This document shows, one piece after another, positions 35,439 through 44,423 of a stretch of 53,683 bases of DNA. The DNA is from Propionivibrio limicola (GTDB lineage: Bacteria > Pseudomonadota > Gammaproteobacteria > Burkholderiales > Rhodocyclaceae), in NCBI RefSeq assembly GCF_009469695.1, contig NZ_SSSR01000021.1, positions 1-53,683 on the forward strand, in the 5' to 3' direction. The notes below the pieces were generated by a model, which ran no database searches, was not told where the DNA came from, and was given only the letters and a program-made list of their open reading frames with translations. The position numbers were made by a program, and so were the translations under genes. Within the stretch, counting starts at the first letter, position 1. Every line of letters begins with the position of its first letter.

Positions 35439-36755
35439 TTATACGAGGGCGCGGCGCATGTCGGCGAGCAGCTGCGCGACATGGACGTTGAAGCGCGTCG
35501 CCAGCGCCCCGTCGATGACGCGGTGGTCGGCTGACAGCGAGAGCGGCAGTATAAGGCGCAGCACGAATTCCTGGCCGTTCCACACCGGTTTCATCACCGA
35601 TTTGCTGACGCCGAGAATGGCGACTTCCGGCGCATTGACGATCGGCGAGAAGTAGGTGCCACCGATGCCGCCGACGCTGGAAATGGTGAAGCAGGCGCCG
35701 GTCATGTCGGCCGGGCCGAGCTTGCCGTCGCGGGCCTTCTTCGCCAGTTCGCCGCATTCGACGGCAATCTGGCTGACCGATTTCTGGTCGACGTTTTTGA
35801 CGACCGGCACGACCAGCCCGTTCGGCGTGTCGGCGGCGAAGGCGATGTGAAAATATTTCTTGAGAACGAGATTGTCGCCATCGAGCGAACTGTTGAACTC
35901 GGGGAATTTCTTGAGCGCCAGTTCGCAGGCCTTGATGATGAAGGCGAGCATCGTTACCTTGCTGCCGGTTTTCTCGCTGCTCTTTTCATTTTCCTTGTTC
36001 AGCGCGACGCGGAAGGCTTCCAGTTCGGTGATGTCGGCGTCTTCGTGATAGGTCACGGCCGGGACCATCACCCAGTTGCGAGCGAGGTTCTGGCCGGAAA
36101 TCTTCTTGATGCGCGACAGCGGCTGCACGTCGACTGGGCCGAATTTCTCGAAATCGACTTTCGGCCAGGGCAGCAGGTCGAGCCCGCCGCCGAGCGAGGC
36201 GCCACCTGCCGCGCCGGCAACGGCCCCCGACATCACACCCTTGACGAACTGGGTGACGTCTTCCTTGACGATGCGGCCTTTCGGCCCCGTTGCCGGCACG
36301 CGGCTCAGATCGACGCCAAGCTCGCGGGCGAACAGGCGGACGGACGGGCTGGCGTGTGTGTTGCCCAGGGTTGCGGCGGGCGGAGCGACCGGCGCCGGGA
36401 TGGGTTGCGGCGCGGCTTTCGGGGCAATCGTTACGGCCACGCTGGCCGCTGCGGGAGCGACCGGCGCCGCCGGTGCCGCTTTTTCGACCTCTGCCGGTGC
36501 GGCCGACGCCGTGGCGACGGCTTCGATGATGGCGATGACGGTGCCTTCCGACACCCGGTCGCCGAGGCCGACGCGGATTTCCTTGACGACGCCGGCGGCC
36601 GGCGACGGCACGTCCATCGTTGCCTTGTCCGATTCGAGGGTGATCAGCGAATCCTCGGCCGCGACCGTGTCGCCGACCTTGACGCAGATTTCGATGACCG
36701 GCACGGCGCTGAAGTCGCCAATGTCCGGAACCTTGACTTCAATTGACTGGTTCAT
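35439..36755 (-). CDS. aceF: Dihydrolipoamide acetyltransferase (E2 of pyruvate dehydrogenase)
   Basis: Encodes 438 residues with a single lipoyl domain (Lys44 in ESDKATMDVP), an Ala/Pro linker, a peripheral-subunit-binding domain (SPSVRLFARELGVDLSRVP, then GRIVKEDV), and the acetyltransferase core with the catalytic LSADHRVIDG near the end. Having one lipoyl domain rather than the three of Escherichia coli is compensated by the one on E3. It lies 11 nt after aceE and 13 nt before lpd. Confidence 0.96.
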   Translation of the reverse strand: MNQSIEVKVPDIGDFSAVPVIEICVKVGDTVAAEDSLITLESDKATMDVPSPAAGVVKEIRVGLGDRVSEGTVIAIIEAVATASAAPAEVEKAAPAAPVAPAAASVAVTIAPKAAPQPIPAPVAPPAATLGNTHASPSVRLFARELGVDLSRVPATGPKGRIVKEDVTQFVKGVMSGAVAGAAGGASLGGGLDLLPWPKVDFEKFGPVDVQPLSRIKKISGQNLARNWVMVPAVTYHEDADITELEAFRVALNKENEKSSEKTGSKVTMLAFIIKACELALKKFPEFNSSLDGDNLVLKKYFHIAFAADTPNGLVVPVVKNVDQKSVSQIAVECGELAKKARDGKLGPADMTGACFTISSVGGIGGTYFSPIVNAPEVAILGVSKSVMKPVWNGQEFVLRLILPLSLSADHRVIDGALATRFNVHVAQLLADMRRALV

Positions 36756-36766
36756 GGAGGGCTCCC

Positions 36767-39445
36767 TTAGACCGATTGTGGATTGGGTTTGTTGACATCG
36801 ATGCGGTATTTGACGATCGCTTCGGCGACCTTGCCGCGTTCGATGCTGCCCTCGTCGGCCAGCGCTTTTAGCGCGGCCAGCGTGACCCAGTGGCGGTCGA
36901 CTTCAAAGAAATGGCGCAGCGATTCGCGCGTGTCCGAACGGCCGTAGCCATCGGTGCCGAGCGTCACATAGCGACGGTTGATGAACGGTCGGATCTGGTC
37001 GGCGTAGAGACGCACGTAATCGCTGGCGGCAATGACCGGGCCGGTCGTGTCGTTGAGGCAGCTTTCGACGTGCGACAGGCGCGGCGTTTCGAGCGGGTTG
37101 AGCATGTTCCAGCGCTGCGCGTCCTGACCGTCGCGGGCCAGCTCGTTGAAGCTCGGGCAGCCCCAGATGTCGGCGTCGATACCCCAGTCGTTCTTGAGCA
37201 AGTCGGCGGCGGCGATGACTTCGCGGAAGATGGTGCCGGAGCCGAGCAACTGCACGCGTGGCCCCTTGGACTCGGCGCCTTTGCGGAAGGCGTACAGCCC
37301 CTTGATGATGTCCTGTTCGGCGCCTTGCGGCATTTCAGGATGCTCGTAGTTTTCGTTCATCACCGTCAGGTAGTAATAAACGTCTTCCTGCTCCTGGAAC
37401 ATGCGGCGCATGCCGTCCTGCATGATGACGGCGATCTCGAAGGCGAAGGTCGGGTCGTAGCTGACGCAGTTCGGGATCAGGCCGGAGAGGACCAGCGAGT
37501 GGCCGTCTTCGTGCTGCAGGCCTTCGCCGTTCAGCGTCGTGCGGCCGGCGGTGCCGCCGATCAGGAAGCCGCGGGCGCGCTGGTCGCCGGCGGCCCAGCA
37601 CAGGTCCATGGTGCGCTGGAAGCCGAACATCGAGTAGCAGATGTAGAACGGAATCATCTGCACGCCATGCACCGAGTAGGAGGTGGCGGCGGCGATCCAG
37701 TCGCTCATCGCGCCGGCTTCGTTGATGCCTTCCTGCAGCACCTGACCGGTCTTCGATTCTTTGTAGAACATCAGCTGATCGTGGTCTTCCGGCACGTACT
37801 TCTGGCCCTGCTGGTTCCAGATGCCGATCTGGCGGAACAGGCCTTCCATGCCGAAGGTGCGCGATTCGTCGGGGACGATCGGCACGACGTGGCGGCCGAT
37901 CGCCTTGTCCTTGAGCATGATGTTCAGCGCGCGCACGATCGACATCGTCGTCGATACTTCGCGGCCGGTACCCGAAGCGCGCAGCAGCGGCTCGAAGGCG
38001 CTCAGTTGCGGAATGGCCAGCGGCGGTGCAGTGCGGCGGCGCGACGGCAGATAGCCGCCGAGCGCTTCGCGGCGTTCGCGCATGTAGGTCAGTTCGGGCG
38101 AGCCTTCCTCGAACTTGAGGTAGGGAATTTCGTCCAGCTTGTCGTCCGGCACCGGCAGGTTGAAGCGGTCGCGGAAGTGCTTGATCGAGTCGTGGTCGAG
38201 CTTCTTCTGCTGGTGCGAAATGTTCATCGCCTCGCCCGATTCGCCCATGCCGTAGCCCTTGATCGTCTTGGCGAGGATCAGCGTCGGCTGGCCCTGGTGC
38301 TCGACGGCGGCCTTGAAAGCGCTGAAAATCTTGAAGATGTCGTGGCCGCCGCGATTCAGTTGCCAGATGTCGGCGTCGGTCCAGTCGGCGACCAGCGCCT
38401 TGAGTTCCGGCGTGTTGAAGAAATTCTCGCGGACATAGGCGCCGTTCTTGGCCTTGAAGGTCTGATATTCGCCGTCGACGCATTCCATCATGCGCTTCTT
38501 GAGGATGCCCTTCTTGTCGCGCTCGAACAGCGCATCCCAATGGCGGCCCCAGAGCAGCTTGATGACGTTCCAGCCGGCGCCGCGGAAGGTGCCTTCGAGT
38601 TCCTGGATGATCTTGCCGTTGCCGCGCACCGGGCCATCGAGGCGCTGCAGGTTGCAGTTGATGACGAAGATCAGGTTGTCGAGTTTCTCGCGTGCCGCCA
38701 TGCCGATGGCGCCGAGCGATTCGACCTCGTCGGTCTCGCCGTCGCCGAGGAAGGCCCAGACCTTGCGGTCGGAGGCTTCGAGCAGGCCACGGCTTTCCAT
38801 GTAGCGCATGAAGCGGGCCTGGTAAATCGCCTGCAGCGGGCCGAGGCCCATCGAGACGGTCGGGAATTGCCAGAAGTCCGGCATCAGCCACGGGTGCGGA
38901 TAGGACGACAGGCCCTTGCCGTCGACTTCCTGGCGGAAATTGTCCATCTGCTCGTCGGTCAGCCGGCCGAGCAGGTGGGCGCGGGCATACACGCCCGGGA
39001 TCGAGTGCCCCTGGAAGAAAATCAGATCGCCGCCGTGCTTCTCGCTGGCGGCGCGCCAGAACCAGTTGAAGCCGGCGTCGTAAAGCGCGGCTTGCGAGGC
39101 GAACGAGGCGATGTGGCCGCCGACGTTGGTGTGCTTGTTGGCGCGTACGACCATCGCCATCGCATTCCAGCGGATGAAGTGGCGGATGCGGATTTCGAGC
39201 GTCGTATTGCCCGGATAATTGGCCTGGCTGGTTACCGGCAGGGTGTTGATGTATTCGGTGGTGGCGTTGTAAGGGGTGTCGATCCCTTCTTCGCGCGCCT
39301 GATTGATCATCGCTTCAATCAGGAAGTGGGCGCGCTCGGCGCCTTCGTGTTCGATGACGCCATGCAGGGCGTCTTGCCATTCGCGGGTTTCCTGCGGGTC
39401 AATGTCGCTGGTGGCGACGTTTTGGTTTTCTTCTGGTTGTGCCAT
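36767..39445 (-). CDS. aceE: Pyruvate dehydrogenase E1 component, homodimeric type
   Basis: Encodes 892 residues, typical of the homodimeric E1. The ATG at 39445 (MAQPEENQN) is preceded by CAGGAGAA; the frame upstream is not family-like. Thiamine diphosphate binding is shown by GDGETDEVESLGAIGMAAREKLDNL (in part) with the NCNLQRLDGPV loop; other landmarks are FFQGHSIPGVYARA, KTIKGYGMGESGE and EDGHSLVLSG. It decarboxylates pyruvate and acetylates E2. First gene of the operon; the ~200-nt upstream spacer has no gene and no operator I could identify. Confidence 0.97.
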   Translation of the reverse strand: MAQPEENQNVATSDIDPQETREWQDALHGVIEHEGAERAHFLIEAMINQAREEGIDTPYNATTEYINTLPVTSQANYPGNTTLEIRIRHFIRWNAMAMVVRANKHTNVGGHIASFASQAALYDAGFNWFWRAASEKHGGDLIFFQGHSIPGVYARAHLLGRLTDEQMDNFRQEVDGKGLSSYPHPWLMPDFWQFPTVSMGLGPLQAIYQARFMRYMESRGLLEASDRKVWAFLGDGETDEVESLGAIGMAAREKLDNLIFVINCNLQRLDGPVRGNGKIIQELEGTFRGAGWNVIKLLWGRHWDALFERDKKGILKKRMMECVDGEYQTFKAKNGAYVRENFFNTPELKALVADWTDADIWQLNRGGHDIFKIFSAFKAAVEHQGQPTLILAKTIKGYGMGESGEAMNISHQQKKLDHDSIKHFRDRFNLPVPDDKLDEIPYLKFEEGSPELTYMRERREALGGYLPSRRRTAPPLAIPQLSAFEPLLRASGTGREVSTTMSIVRALNIMLKDKAIGRHVVPIVPDESRTFGMEGLFRQIGIWNQQGQKYVPEDHDQLMFYKESKTGQVLQEGINEAGAMSDWIAAATSYSVHGVQMIPFYICYSMFGFQRTMDLCWAAGDQRARGFLIGGTAGRTTLNGEGLQHEDGHSLVLSGLIPNCVSYDPTFAFEIAVIMQDGMRRMFQEQEDVYYYLTVMNENYEHPEMPQGAEQDIIKGLYAFRKGAESKGPRVQLLGSGTIFREVIAAADLLKNDWGIDADIWGCPSFNELARDGQDAQRWNMLNPLETPRLSHVESCLNDTTGPVIAASDYVRLYADQIRPFINRRYVTLGTDGYGRSDTRESLRHFFEVDRHWVTLAALKALADEGSIERGKVAEAIVKYRIDVNKPNPQSV

Positions 39446-39649
39446 GAATTTCTCCTGGTTGAGAGATAGCGCGGTTGCTACGGATGCTGCAAATCGCTCG
39501 TTGCATTCTAGACGAAGGCGTCGGGCTTGCCGGGGCGATGGTCTGGCCGCCCTGGCAGTAAAGGGTTCTGTGACTGGCCGGGTATCGAATGGTTCAATAC
39601 AGGCCGCAGACAACCGCGTTTTCGGGCGTCATGGCGCGTGGTCGGGCGC

Positions 39650-39880
39650 TCAGAACCAGCTTTCGACCTTCGTTTTCGACGGCACGCCACCCGCGTGGAC
39701 GACCGTGCCGTCGATGACCACACCCGGCGTCGACATCACGCCGTAGCTCATGATCGCCGGCAGATCCTCGACCTTTTCCAACCTGATTTCCACGCCTTTC
39801 TCCTTGGCGACTTGTTCGACGATCGCCAGCGTGTTCTTGCAGTTGGCACAGCCCGTGCCGAGAATTTTTACTTCTTTCAT
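39650..39880 (-). CDS. Small thioredoxin-fold redox-active disulfide protein
   Basis: Encodes 76 residues with a thioredoxin-like fold. The active site is GTGCANCKN (Cys11, Cys14), and the cis-Pro loop is in MSTPGVVIDG. It belongs to the family called small redox-active disulfide protein 2 (MTH895-like) that often follows a permease of the CxC type, as here. It may reduce or pass thiol equivalents or bind metalloid for the permease; that is inference. Last gene of the arsenic operon, 34 nt after the permease gene. Confidence 0.88.
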   Translation of the reverse strand: MKEVKILGTGCANCKNTLAIVEQVAKEKGVEIRLEKVEDLPAIMSYGVMSTPGVVIDGTVVHAGGVPSKTKVESWF

Positions 39881-39914
39881 GCGCTTCTCCTTAAAAAATC
39901 AGAAACGACCGCTT

Positions 39915-40961
39915 TTACATCGCGGCGTTGAAAACATAACCGACGAGCAGGATGCCCGTCGCCACGACACCGGCGAAGGTGGCGATCAGCCTCGGCTTGA
40001 GCGCCTTCCGGAGAATGATCATTTCCGGCGCCGAGAGCGCGATCACCGCCATCATGAAGGCGAGCACGGTGCCGAGCGCCGCGCCCTTGCCGATCAGCGC
40101 CTCGACGATCGGGATGATGCCGGCGGCGTTGGTGTACATCGGCACGCCGAGCACGACGGCGGCCGGCACCGCCCACCACACGTCTTTGCCCATGAATGAG
40201 GCCATGAAATCCTCCGGCACGTAGCCGTGGATGCCGGCGCCGAGTGCGATGCCGAGCAGGACGTACGGCCACACCTTGCCGACGATCTGCTTGACGTGGC
40301 TCCAACCGGCCTCGAAGCGCTCGACCCAGCCGAGGTCGAGACCGACCGTCGGATCGACCTGGCCGGCGTGGATCTTCTGCACCCAGTCCTCCAGGTGGCG
40401 CTCCATCTTCAGTTCACCGATCACGAAGCCGGCAACGATCGCCACCAGCAGCCCCATGCCCAGATAAAGCGCCGCCACTTCCCAGCCGAACAGACCGAAC
40501 AGCAGCACCAGCGCGACTTCATTGACCATCGGCGCGGCGATCAGGAAGGAGAATGTCACGCCGAGCGGCACGCCGGCCGAGAGAAAACCGATGAACAGCG
40601 GCACCGCCGAACACGAGCAGAACGGCGTGACGATGCCCAGCGTCGCCGCCAGCACGTTGCCGACGCCGAGGCGCTTGCCCGAGAGCAGCGCGCGCGTGCG
40701 CTCCGGTGCGAAAAAGGTCTGCACGATGCCCATGACAAAGACGATGCCGGCGAGCAGCAGCAACACCTTGGGCGTGTCGTAGACGAAGAAATGCACCGCC
40801 TCGCCAAAGTGCGTTTGGCGCGTCAGTCCGAGCGCGGCGATGACGGCATCGGCAAACGCGGTCAGATGCCAATAGGCGGCAAGCCAGAGCACCGCCGCGC
40901 CGGCGATCAGCGTCAGCCATTGACGGAGAGTGATCGTGCGTTCAAGTGTGTTCGCGCTCAT
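39915..40961 (-). CDS. ArsP/DUF318-type permease
   Basis: Encodes 348 residues with about 8 membrane helices. The hallmark TPFCSCSAVP (a CxC in a membrane segment) occurs in the first half and the symmetric GVPMYTNAAG in the second. Members include ArsP, which exports trivalent methylarsenite or aromatic arsenicals, and broader permeases linked to redox proteins. The start at 40961 overlaps the end of the Acr3 gene by 20 nt. Position in the ars operon supports a role in organoarsenical or arsenite export; the exact substrate is unknown. Confidence 0.82.
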   Translation of the reverse strand: MSANTLERTITLRQWLTLIAGAAVLWLAAYWHLTAFADAVIAALGLTRQTHFGEAVHFFVYDTPKVLLLLAGIVFVMGIVQTFFAPERTRALLSGKRLGVGNVLAATLGIVTPFCSCSAVPLFIGFLSAGVPLGVTFSFLIAAPMVNEVALVLLFGLFGWEVAALYLGMGLLVAIVAGFVIGELKMERHLEDWVQKIHAGQVDPTVGLDLGWVERFEAGWSHVKQIVGKVWPYVLLGIALGAGIHGYVPEDFMASFMGKDVWWAVPAAVVLGVPMYTNAAGIIPIVEALIGKGAALGTVLAFMMAVIALSAPEMIILRKALKPRLIATFAGVVATGILLVGYVFNAAM

Positions 40962-42015
40962 ACCAACCCTTGCTCGCATTGACGACCTTGACCACCCCCA
41001 GCATCACCGGCACCTCGATCAGTACGCCGACCACGGTCGCCAGCGCCGCGCCGGACTCAAAGCCGAACAGACTGATCGCCGCCGCCACCGCCAGTTCGAA
41101 GAAATTCGACGCGCCTATCAGCGCCGACGGGCAGGCCACCGAATGCTTCTCGCCGACCTTCCGGTTCAGCCAGTAAGCCAGCGACGAGTTGAAGAACACC
41201 TGGATCAGGATCGGCACGGCGAGCAGCGCGATGACCAGCGGCTGCTCGATGATCGCCTTGCCCTGGAAGGCGAAGAGCAGTACCAGCGTGGCCAGCAGCG
41301 CGGTGATCGACCACGGGCCGATCTTCTCCATCGCCGCGTCGAACGCCGCCTGCCCGCCCTTGAGCAACTGCTTGCGCCACAGCTGGGCGAGGATCAGCGG
41401 GATTACGATGTACAGCACCACCGAGGTGAACAGCGTGGCCCACGGCACGGTGATCGCCGAGATGCCGAGCAGGAAGGCCACCAGCGGCGCGAAGGCGAAG
41501 ATCATGATGGTGTCGTTCAACGCCACCTGCGACAGCGTGAACAGCGGATCGCCGTTGGTCAGCCGGCTCCACACGAAGACCATCGCCGTGCACGGCGCGG
41601 CGGCGAGCAGGATCAGCCCGGCGATATAGCTGTCGAGCTGGTCGGCCGGCAGGTAGGGCGCGAAGAGCTGGCGAATGAACAGCCAGCCGAGGAAAGCCAT
41701 CGAAAACGGCTTGACCAGCCAGTTGATGAACAGCGTCACGCCGATGCCGCGCACGTGCTGGCGCACCTCGTGCAGCGCGCCAAAATCGACCTTGACCAGC
41801 ATCGGAATGATCATTACCCAGATCAACAGCCCGACCGGCAAGTTGACCTGCGCGTACTCCATGCGACCGATCGCTTGAAAGACACCCGGCAAAGTCTGGC
41901 CGAGCAAAACGCCGGCGACGATACACAGGAAAACCCACACCGTCAGGTAGCGCTCAAACACGCTCAGCGGCTCGCCAGCGGCAACTTTGGCCGTTACTTC
42001 GCACTGCGCGCTCAT
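40942..42015 (-). CDS. arsB: Arsenite efflux transporter Acr3 family (ArsB)
   Basis: Encodes 357 residues with about 10 membrane helices. It is of the Acr3 family, not the E. coli ArsB family: the conserved helix with AAPCTAMVFVWSRLTNG holds the functional Cys, and FNSSLAYW plus SNFFELAVAAA are also typical. It pumps arsenite out across the inner membrane, driven by proton motive force. The ATG overlaps the arsC stop (ATGA). Often named acr3 or arsB in annotations. Confidence 0.94.
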   Translation of the reverse strand: MSAQCEVTAKVAAGEPLSVFERYLTVWVFLCIVAGVLLGQTLPGVFQAIGRMEYAQVNLPVGLLIWVMIIPMLVKVDFGALHEVRQHVRGIGVTLFINWLVKPFSMAFLGWLFIRQLFAPYLPADQLDSYIAGLILLAAAPCTAMVFVWSRLTNGDPLFTLSQVALNDTIMIFAFAPLVAFLLGISAITVPWATLFTSVVLYIVIPLILAQLWRKQLLKGGQAAFDAAMEKIGPWSITALLATLVLLFAFQGKAIIEQPLVIALLAVPILIQVFFNSSLAYWLNRKVGEKHSVACPSALIGASNFFELAVAAAISLFGFESGAALATVVGVLIEVPVMLGVVKVVNASKGWYEREHT

Positions 42016-42536
42016 TGCTCGCCCTCTGCGGCGGCTTCATGGATCAAGCGCGCAGCCGTCGCCACGTCCTTAGCTGACATCGTCTCCAGATCGAGCGCGA
42101 GGAACGCCTTGATGCGCTTCTCCAATGCCTGATAGGCGACTTCAAACGCCTCGCGCCGCGCTTCCATCGGTTCCACGTGCGCCGGATCGGCGATGCCCCA
42201 GTGCGCCGTCGTCGGATGTCCCGGCCAGACCGGACACGTCTCGCCGGCCGCGCTGGCGCAGACGGTGAAGATGTAATCGATGCGTGTGGTGCCGAGCGCA
42301 CCGGGCGCGACGAACTCGTCCCACGACTTGCTGCGCACCTCCGCCGGCAGCGGCACGCCGTGCTTGTCCAACGTCTCCAGCGCCACAGGATTGACTTTGC
42401 CCGACGGCTGGCTGCCGGCGGAAAAGGCGCGCACGCGGCCTTGGCCGAAATGGTTGAACAGTGCCTCGCCGAGAATCGAGCGGGCGGAATTGCCGGTGCA
42501 TAGCACGAGCACGGTGATCGGTTTCGATTCGGTCAT
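42012..42536 (-). CDS. arsC: Arsenate reductase, low-molecular-weight phosphatase type
   Basis: Encodes 174 residues. The P-loop VLCTGNSARS carries the nucleophile Cys13; the later pair in VCASAAGETCP gives the cysteines of the disulfide relay. This is the thioredoxin-coupled type (Staphylococcus/Bacillus ArsC) rather than the glutaredoxin-coupled one. Residues after ~135 form an unusual helical C-terminal extension (RREAFEVAYQALEKRIKAFLALDL) common in betaproteobacterial versions. It reduces arsenate to arsenite for Acr3. Coupled to arsR and arsB by ATGA overlaps on both sides. Confidence 0.93.
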   Translation of the reverse strand: MTESKPITVLVLCTGNSARSILGEALFNHFGQGRVRAFSAGSQPSGKVNPVALETLDKHGVPLPAEVRSKSWDEFVAPGALGTTRIDYIFTVCASAAGETCPVWPGHPTTAHWGIADPAHVEPMEARREAFEVAYQALEKRIKAFLALDLETMSAKDVATAARLIHEAAAEGEQ

Positions 42537-42853
42537 TCAGTTTTCTCCTTGGGAGCGCAGCGCGCCGGTTGGCCTTGGCAGCAGTTTTCGGTCAGGAAGG
42601 CGATCAGCGCGTTGACCGCCGGCATCGCCGCCCGGTAACGCACGAAACGCCCTTCCTGCGTGGCGACGACCAGCCCGGCCTGTGCCAGCGTTTTCAGATG
42701 AAACGACAGCGTCGGCGCGGGCAGGTCGAGCTGTTCGCAGATTACCCCCGGCGTCAGCCCCTCCGGGCCGTTCTGGATCAGCAGGCGAAGAACGGAAAGC
42801 CGGCTCTCCTGAGCCAGCGCGGCAAAAGCGGTTACGGCGTCTTTGTTTTCCAT
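42533..42853 (-). CDS. arsR: ArsR-family arsenic-responsive repressor
   Basis: Encodes 106 residues: winged helix-turn-helix (ICEQLDLPAPTLSFHLKTLAQAGL, in part; recognition helix around PTLSFHLKTL). The usual ELCVCDL arsenic site is missing; instead cysteines lie at the C-terminus (Cys91, Cys92, Cys99 in ENCCQGQPARC), as in the Acidithiobacillus ferrooxidans ArsR, which binds As(III) with C95, C96 and C102. It represses the ars operon and releases DNA when As(III) binds. First gene of arsR-arsC-arsB-permease-redox protein. Confidence 0.93.
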   Translation of the reverse strand: MENKDAVTAFAALAQESRLSVLRLLIQNGPEGLTPGVICEQLDLPAPTLSFHLKTLAQAGLVVATQEGRFVRYRAAMPAVNALIAFLTENCCQGQPARCAPKEKTE

Positions 42854-42855
42854 GC

Positions 42856-42871
42856 TTCCAATATTATGGAA
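42856..42871. promoter_or_regulatory. Candidate ArsR operator
   Basis: TTCCAATATTATGGAA is a dyad (TTCCA-N6-TGGAA) placed 3 nt before the arsR start codon. Binding there would block transcription or translation of the operon. Found by eye; autorepression through such a site is usual for ArsR proteins. Confidence 0.45.
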
Positions 42872-43084
42872 ATGTTGTGCGCCGGGTCAAGTGCGGCGCA
42901 TTGGACTCGGGGCGAGCAGTTTTTGGGTCGATTGCCGAAATTCTGAACAAACAAAGTAGGTTTTTGTCTTCTACAAGCGAGGCGTCATCGTGTTCGCATA
43001 GTCGAAATGCCTGCCGAAATCGCCGGCGGCGAACTAAAGTGAGATGGTCAACGGGGTTGATTTGTCGAATGGCTGGAGGCTGGC

Positions 43085-44416
43085 ATGGAAACACGCATCG
43101 TCCCGAATCAGCGTATCGCCGTCGTCGGCGCCGGTATTTCCGGGTTGGCCGCCGCCTGGTTGCTGGCGTCCCGGCATGAGGTGACGCTATTTGAAGCCGG
43201 CGCGTATCTGGGCGGGCACACCCATACCGTCGATGTCTCGCTGGACGGCGTGACCCATCCGGTCGATACCGGATTTCTGGTATTCAACGAGCGCACCTAT
43301 CCCAACCTGATTGCCTTGTTCGAGCACCTCGGGGTGGCGAGCGAGGAAACCGAGATGAGCTTCTCGGTCAGTCTGGAAAATCCCGCTTTGGAGTGGGCCG
43401 GAAGCAACTTGGCGACCATTTTTGGTCAGAAGCGCAATCTCGTGCGCGGGCCATTCTGGGCCATGCTTTTCGACATCCTGCGCTTCAACCGGGAAAGCAT
43501 GGCCTGGCTGCGCGCGCATCCGGATGACGAGCGCCACTTGGGGGCGTTTCTGGCCGAGGGCCACTATTCGGACGCCTTTGCCAACTGGTATCTGCTGCCG
43601 ATGGCGGCGGCGATCTGGTCCTGCCCGATTGGGCAGATGCGCGACATGCCTCTCGCCACCTTCATCCGCTTCTGCCACAACCACGGCCTGCTGCAGGTGT
43701 TCGACCGCCCGCTTTGGCGCACCGTGCAGGGGGGCGGGCGGGAATATGTGAAAAGGCTTGCGGCCGGCATCAATGATGTGCGTCAGGCCTGTCCGGTGCT
43801 TGCCGTGTCGCGTGACGCCGACGGGCTGTGCGTGAGACACGCCGGCGGGGGCGAACACTTCGATCAAGTCGTCATGGCCTGTCACAGCGATCAGGCGCTT
43901 GCCATCCTTGGCGAAACGGCGAGCGCTGCTCAGCGCGAGGTGCTGGCGGCGATTCGCTATCAGCCGAACCGCGCCGTGCTGCATTCCGATCCGGCCCTGC
44001 TGCCGCGCGACCGCAAGTTATGGTCGGCCTGGAACTACTTTGCCGGGGTGGGGGCGGAGGCCGCTGGAAATAAACAGTCCGTCGGCGTTTCCTACCTGAT
44101 CAACAAGCTGCAGCCGCTGCCTTTCCAGACGCCGGTGGTGGTGACGCTCAATCCGGCGCGCGAACCGGCGCCGGCCCGGGTGATCGCCGAATTCGACTAC
44201 GCTCACCCGGTTTTCGATGGCCCGGCCATTGCCGCCCAGCAACGGTTGGCCGCGGTGCAGGGAGTGGGCGGTCTCTGGCTGGCCGGTGCCTGGGGGAGCT
44301 ACGGCTTCCACGAAGACGGTCTGAAATCGGCGCTGCGCGTTGCCAACGGCCTCGGCGTCGAGGCGCCCTGGCAACGCGGCGAGGCTGAACTCAATCCCGA
44401 GGCAGAAACCGTCTGA
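43085..44416 (+). CDS. FAD-dependent amine-oxidase-like oxidoreductase
   Basis: Encodes 443 residues. The dinucleotide motif VVGAGISGLAAAWLLA is at about 13-28, followed by EAGAYLGGHTHTVDV; the C-terminus holds the FAD-contacting GLWLAGAWGSYGFHEDGLKSAL. It belongs to the NAD(P)-binding/FAD-dependent oxidoreductase group that accompanies DUF1365 and Cfa-like genes (as in the sigma-E/ChrR-controlled clusters of alpha- and gammaproteobacteria). A role in oxidising or desaturating acyl chains of membrane lipids is inferred. First gene of a plus-strand operon; the 212-nt upstream spacer shows no clear ECF-type promoter. Confidence 0.85.
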   Translation: METRIVPNQRIAVVGAGISGLAAAWLLASRHEVTLFEAGAYLGGHTHTVDVSLDGVTHPVDTGFLVFNERTYPNLIALFEHLGVASEETEMSFSVSLENPALEWAGSNLATIFGQKRNLVRGPFWAMLFDILRFNRESMAWLRAHPDDERHLGAFLAEGHYSDAFANWYLLPMAAAIWSCPIGQMRDMPLATFIRFCHNHGLLQVFDRPLWRTVQGGGREYVKRLAAGINDVRQACPVLAVSRDADGLCVRHAGGGEHFDQVVMACHSDQALAILGETASAAQREVLAAIRYQPNRAVLHSDPALLPRDRKLWSAWNYFAGVGAEAAGNKQSVGVSYLINKLQPLPFQTPVVVTLNPAREPAPARVIAEFDYAHPVFDGPAIAAQQRLAAVQGVGGLWLAGAWGSYGFHEDGLKSALRVANGLGVEAPWQRGEAELNPEAETV

Positions 44417-44423
44417 CGTCGCC

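Noticed and set aside
36890-39469. Very long plus-strand open frame (859 codons) opposite aceE
   Set aside because: It is an antisense shadow of a GC-rich coding gene; composition is Ala/Val/Arg/Asp-rich without domains, and aceE on the minus strand is unmistakable.
42873-43084. ECF-type (TGATCC) promoter for the lipid cluster
   Set aside because: I searched the spacer by eye and found no such motif with a fitting -10 block.
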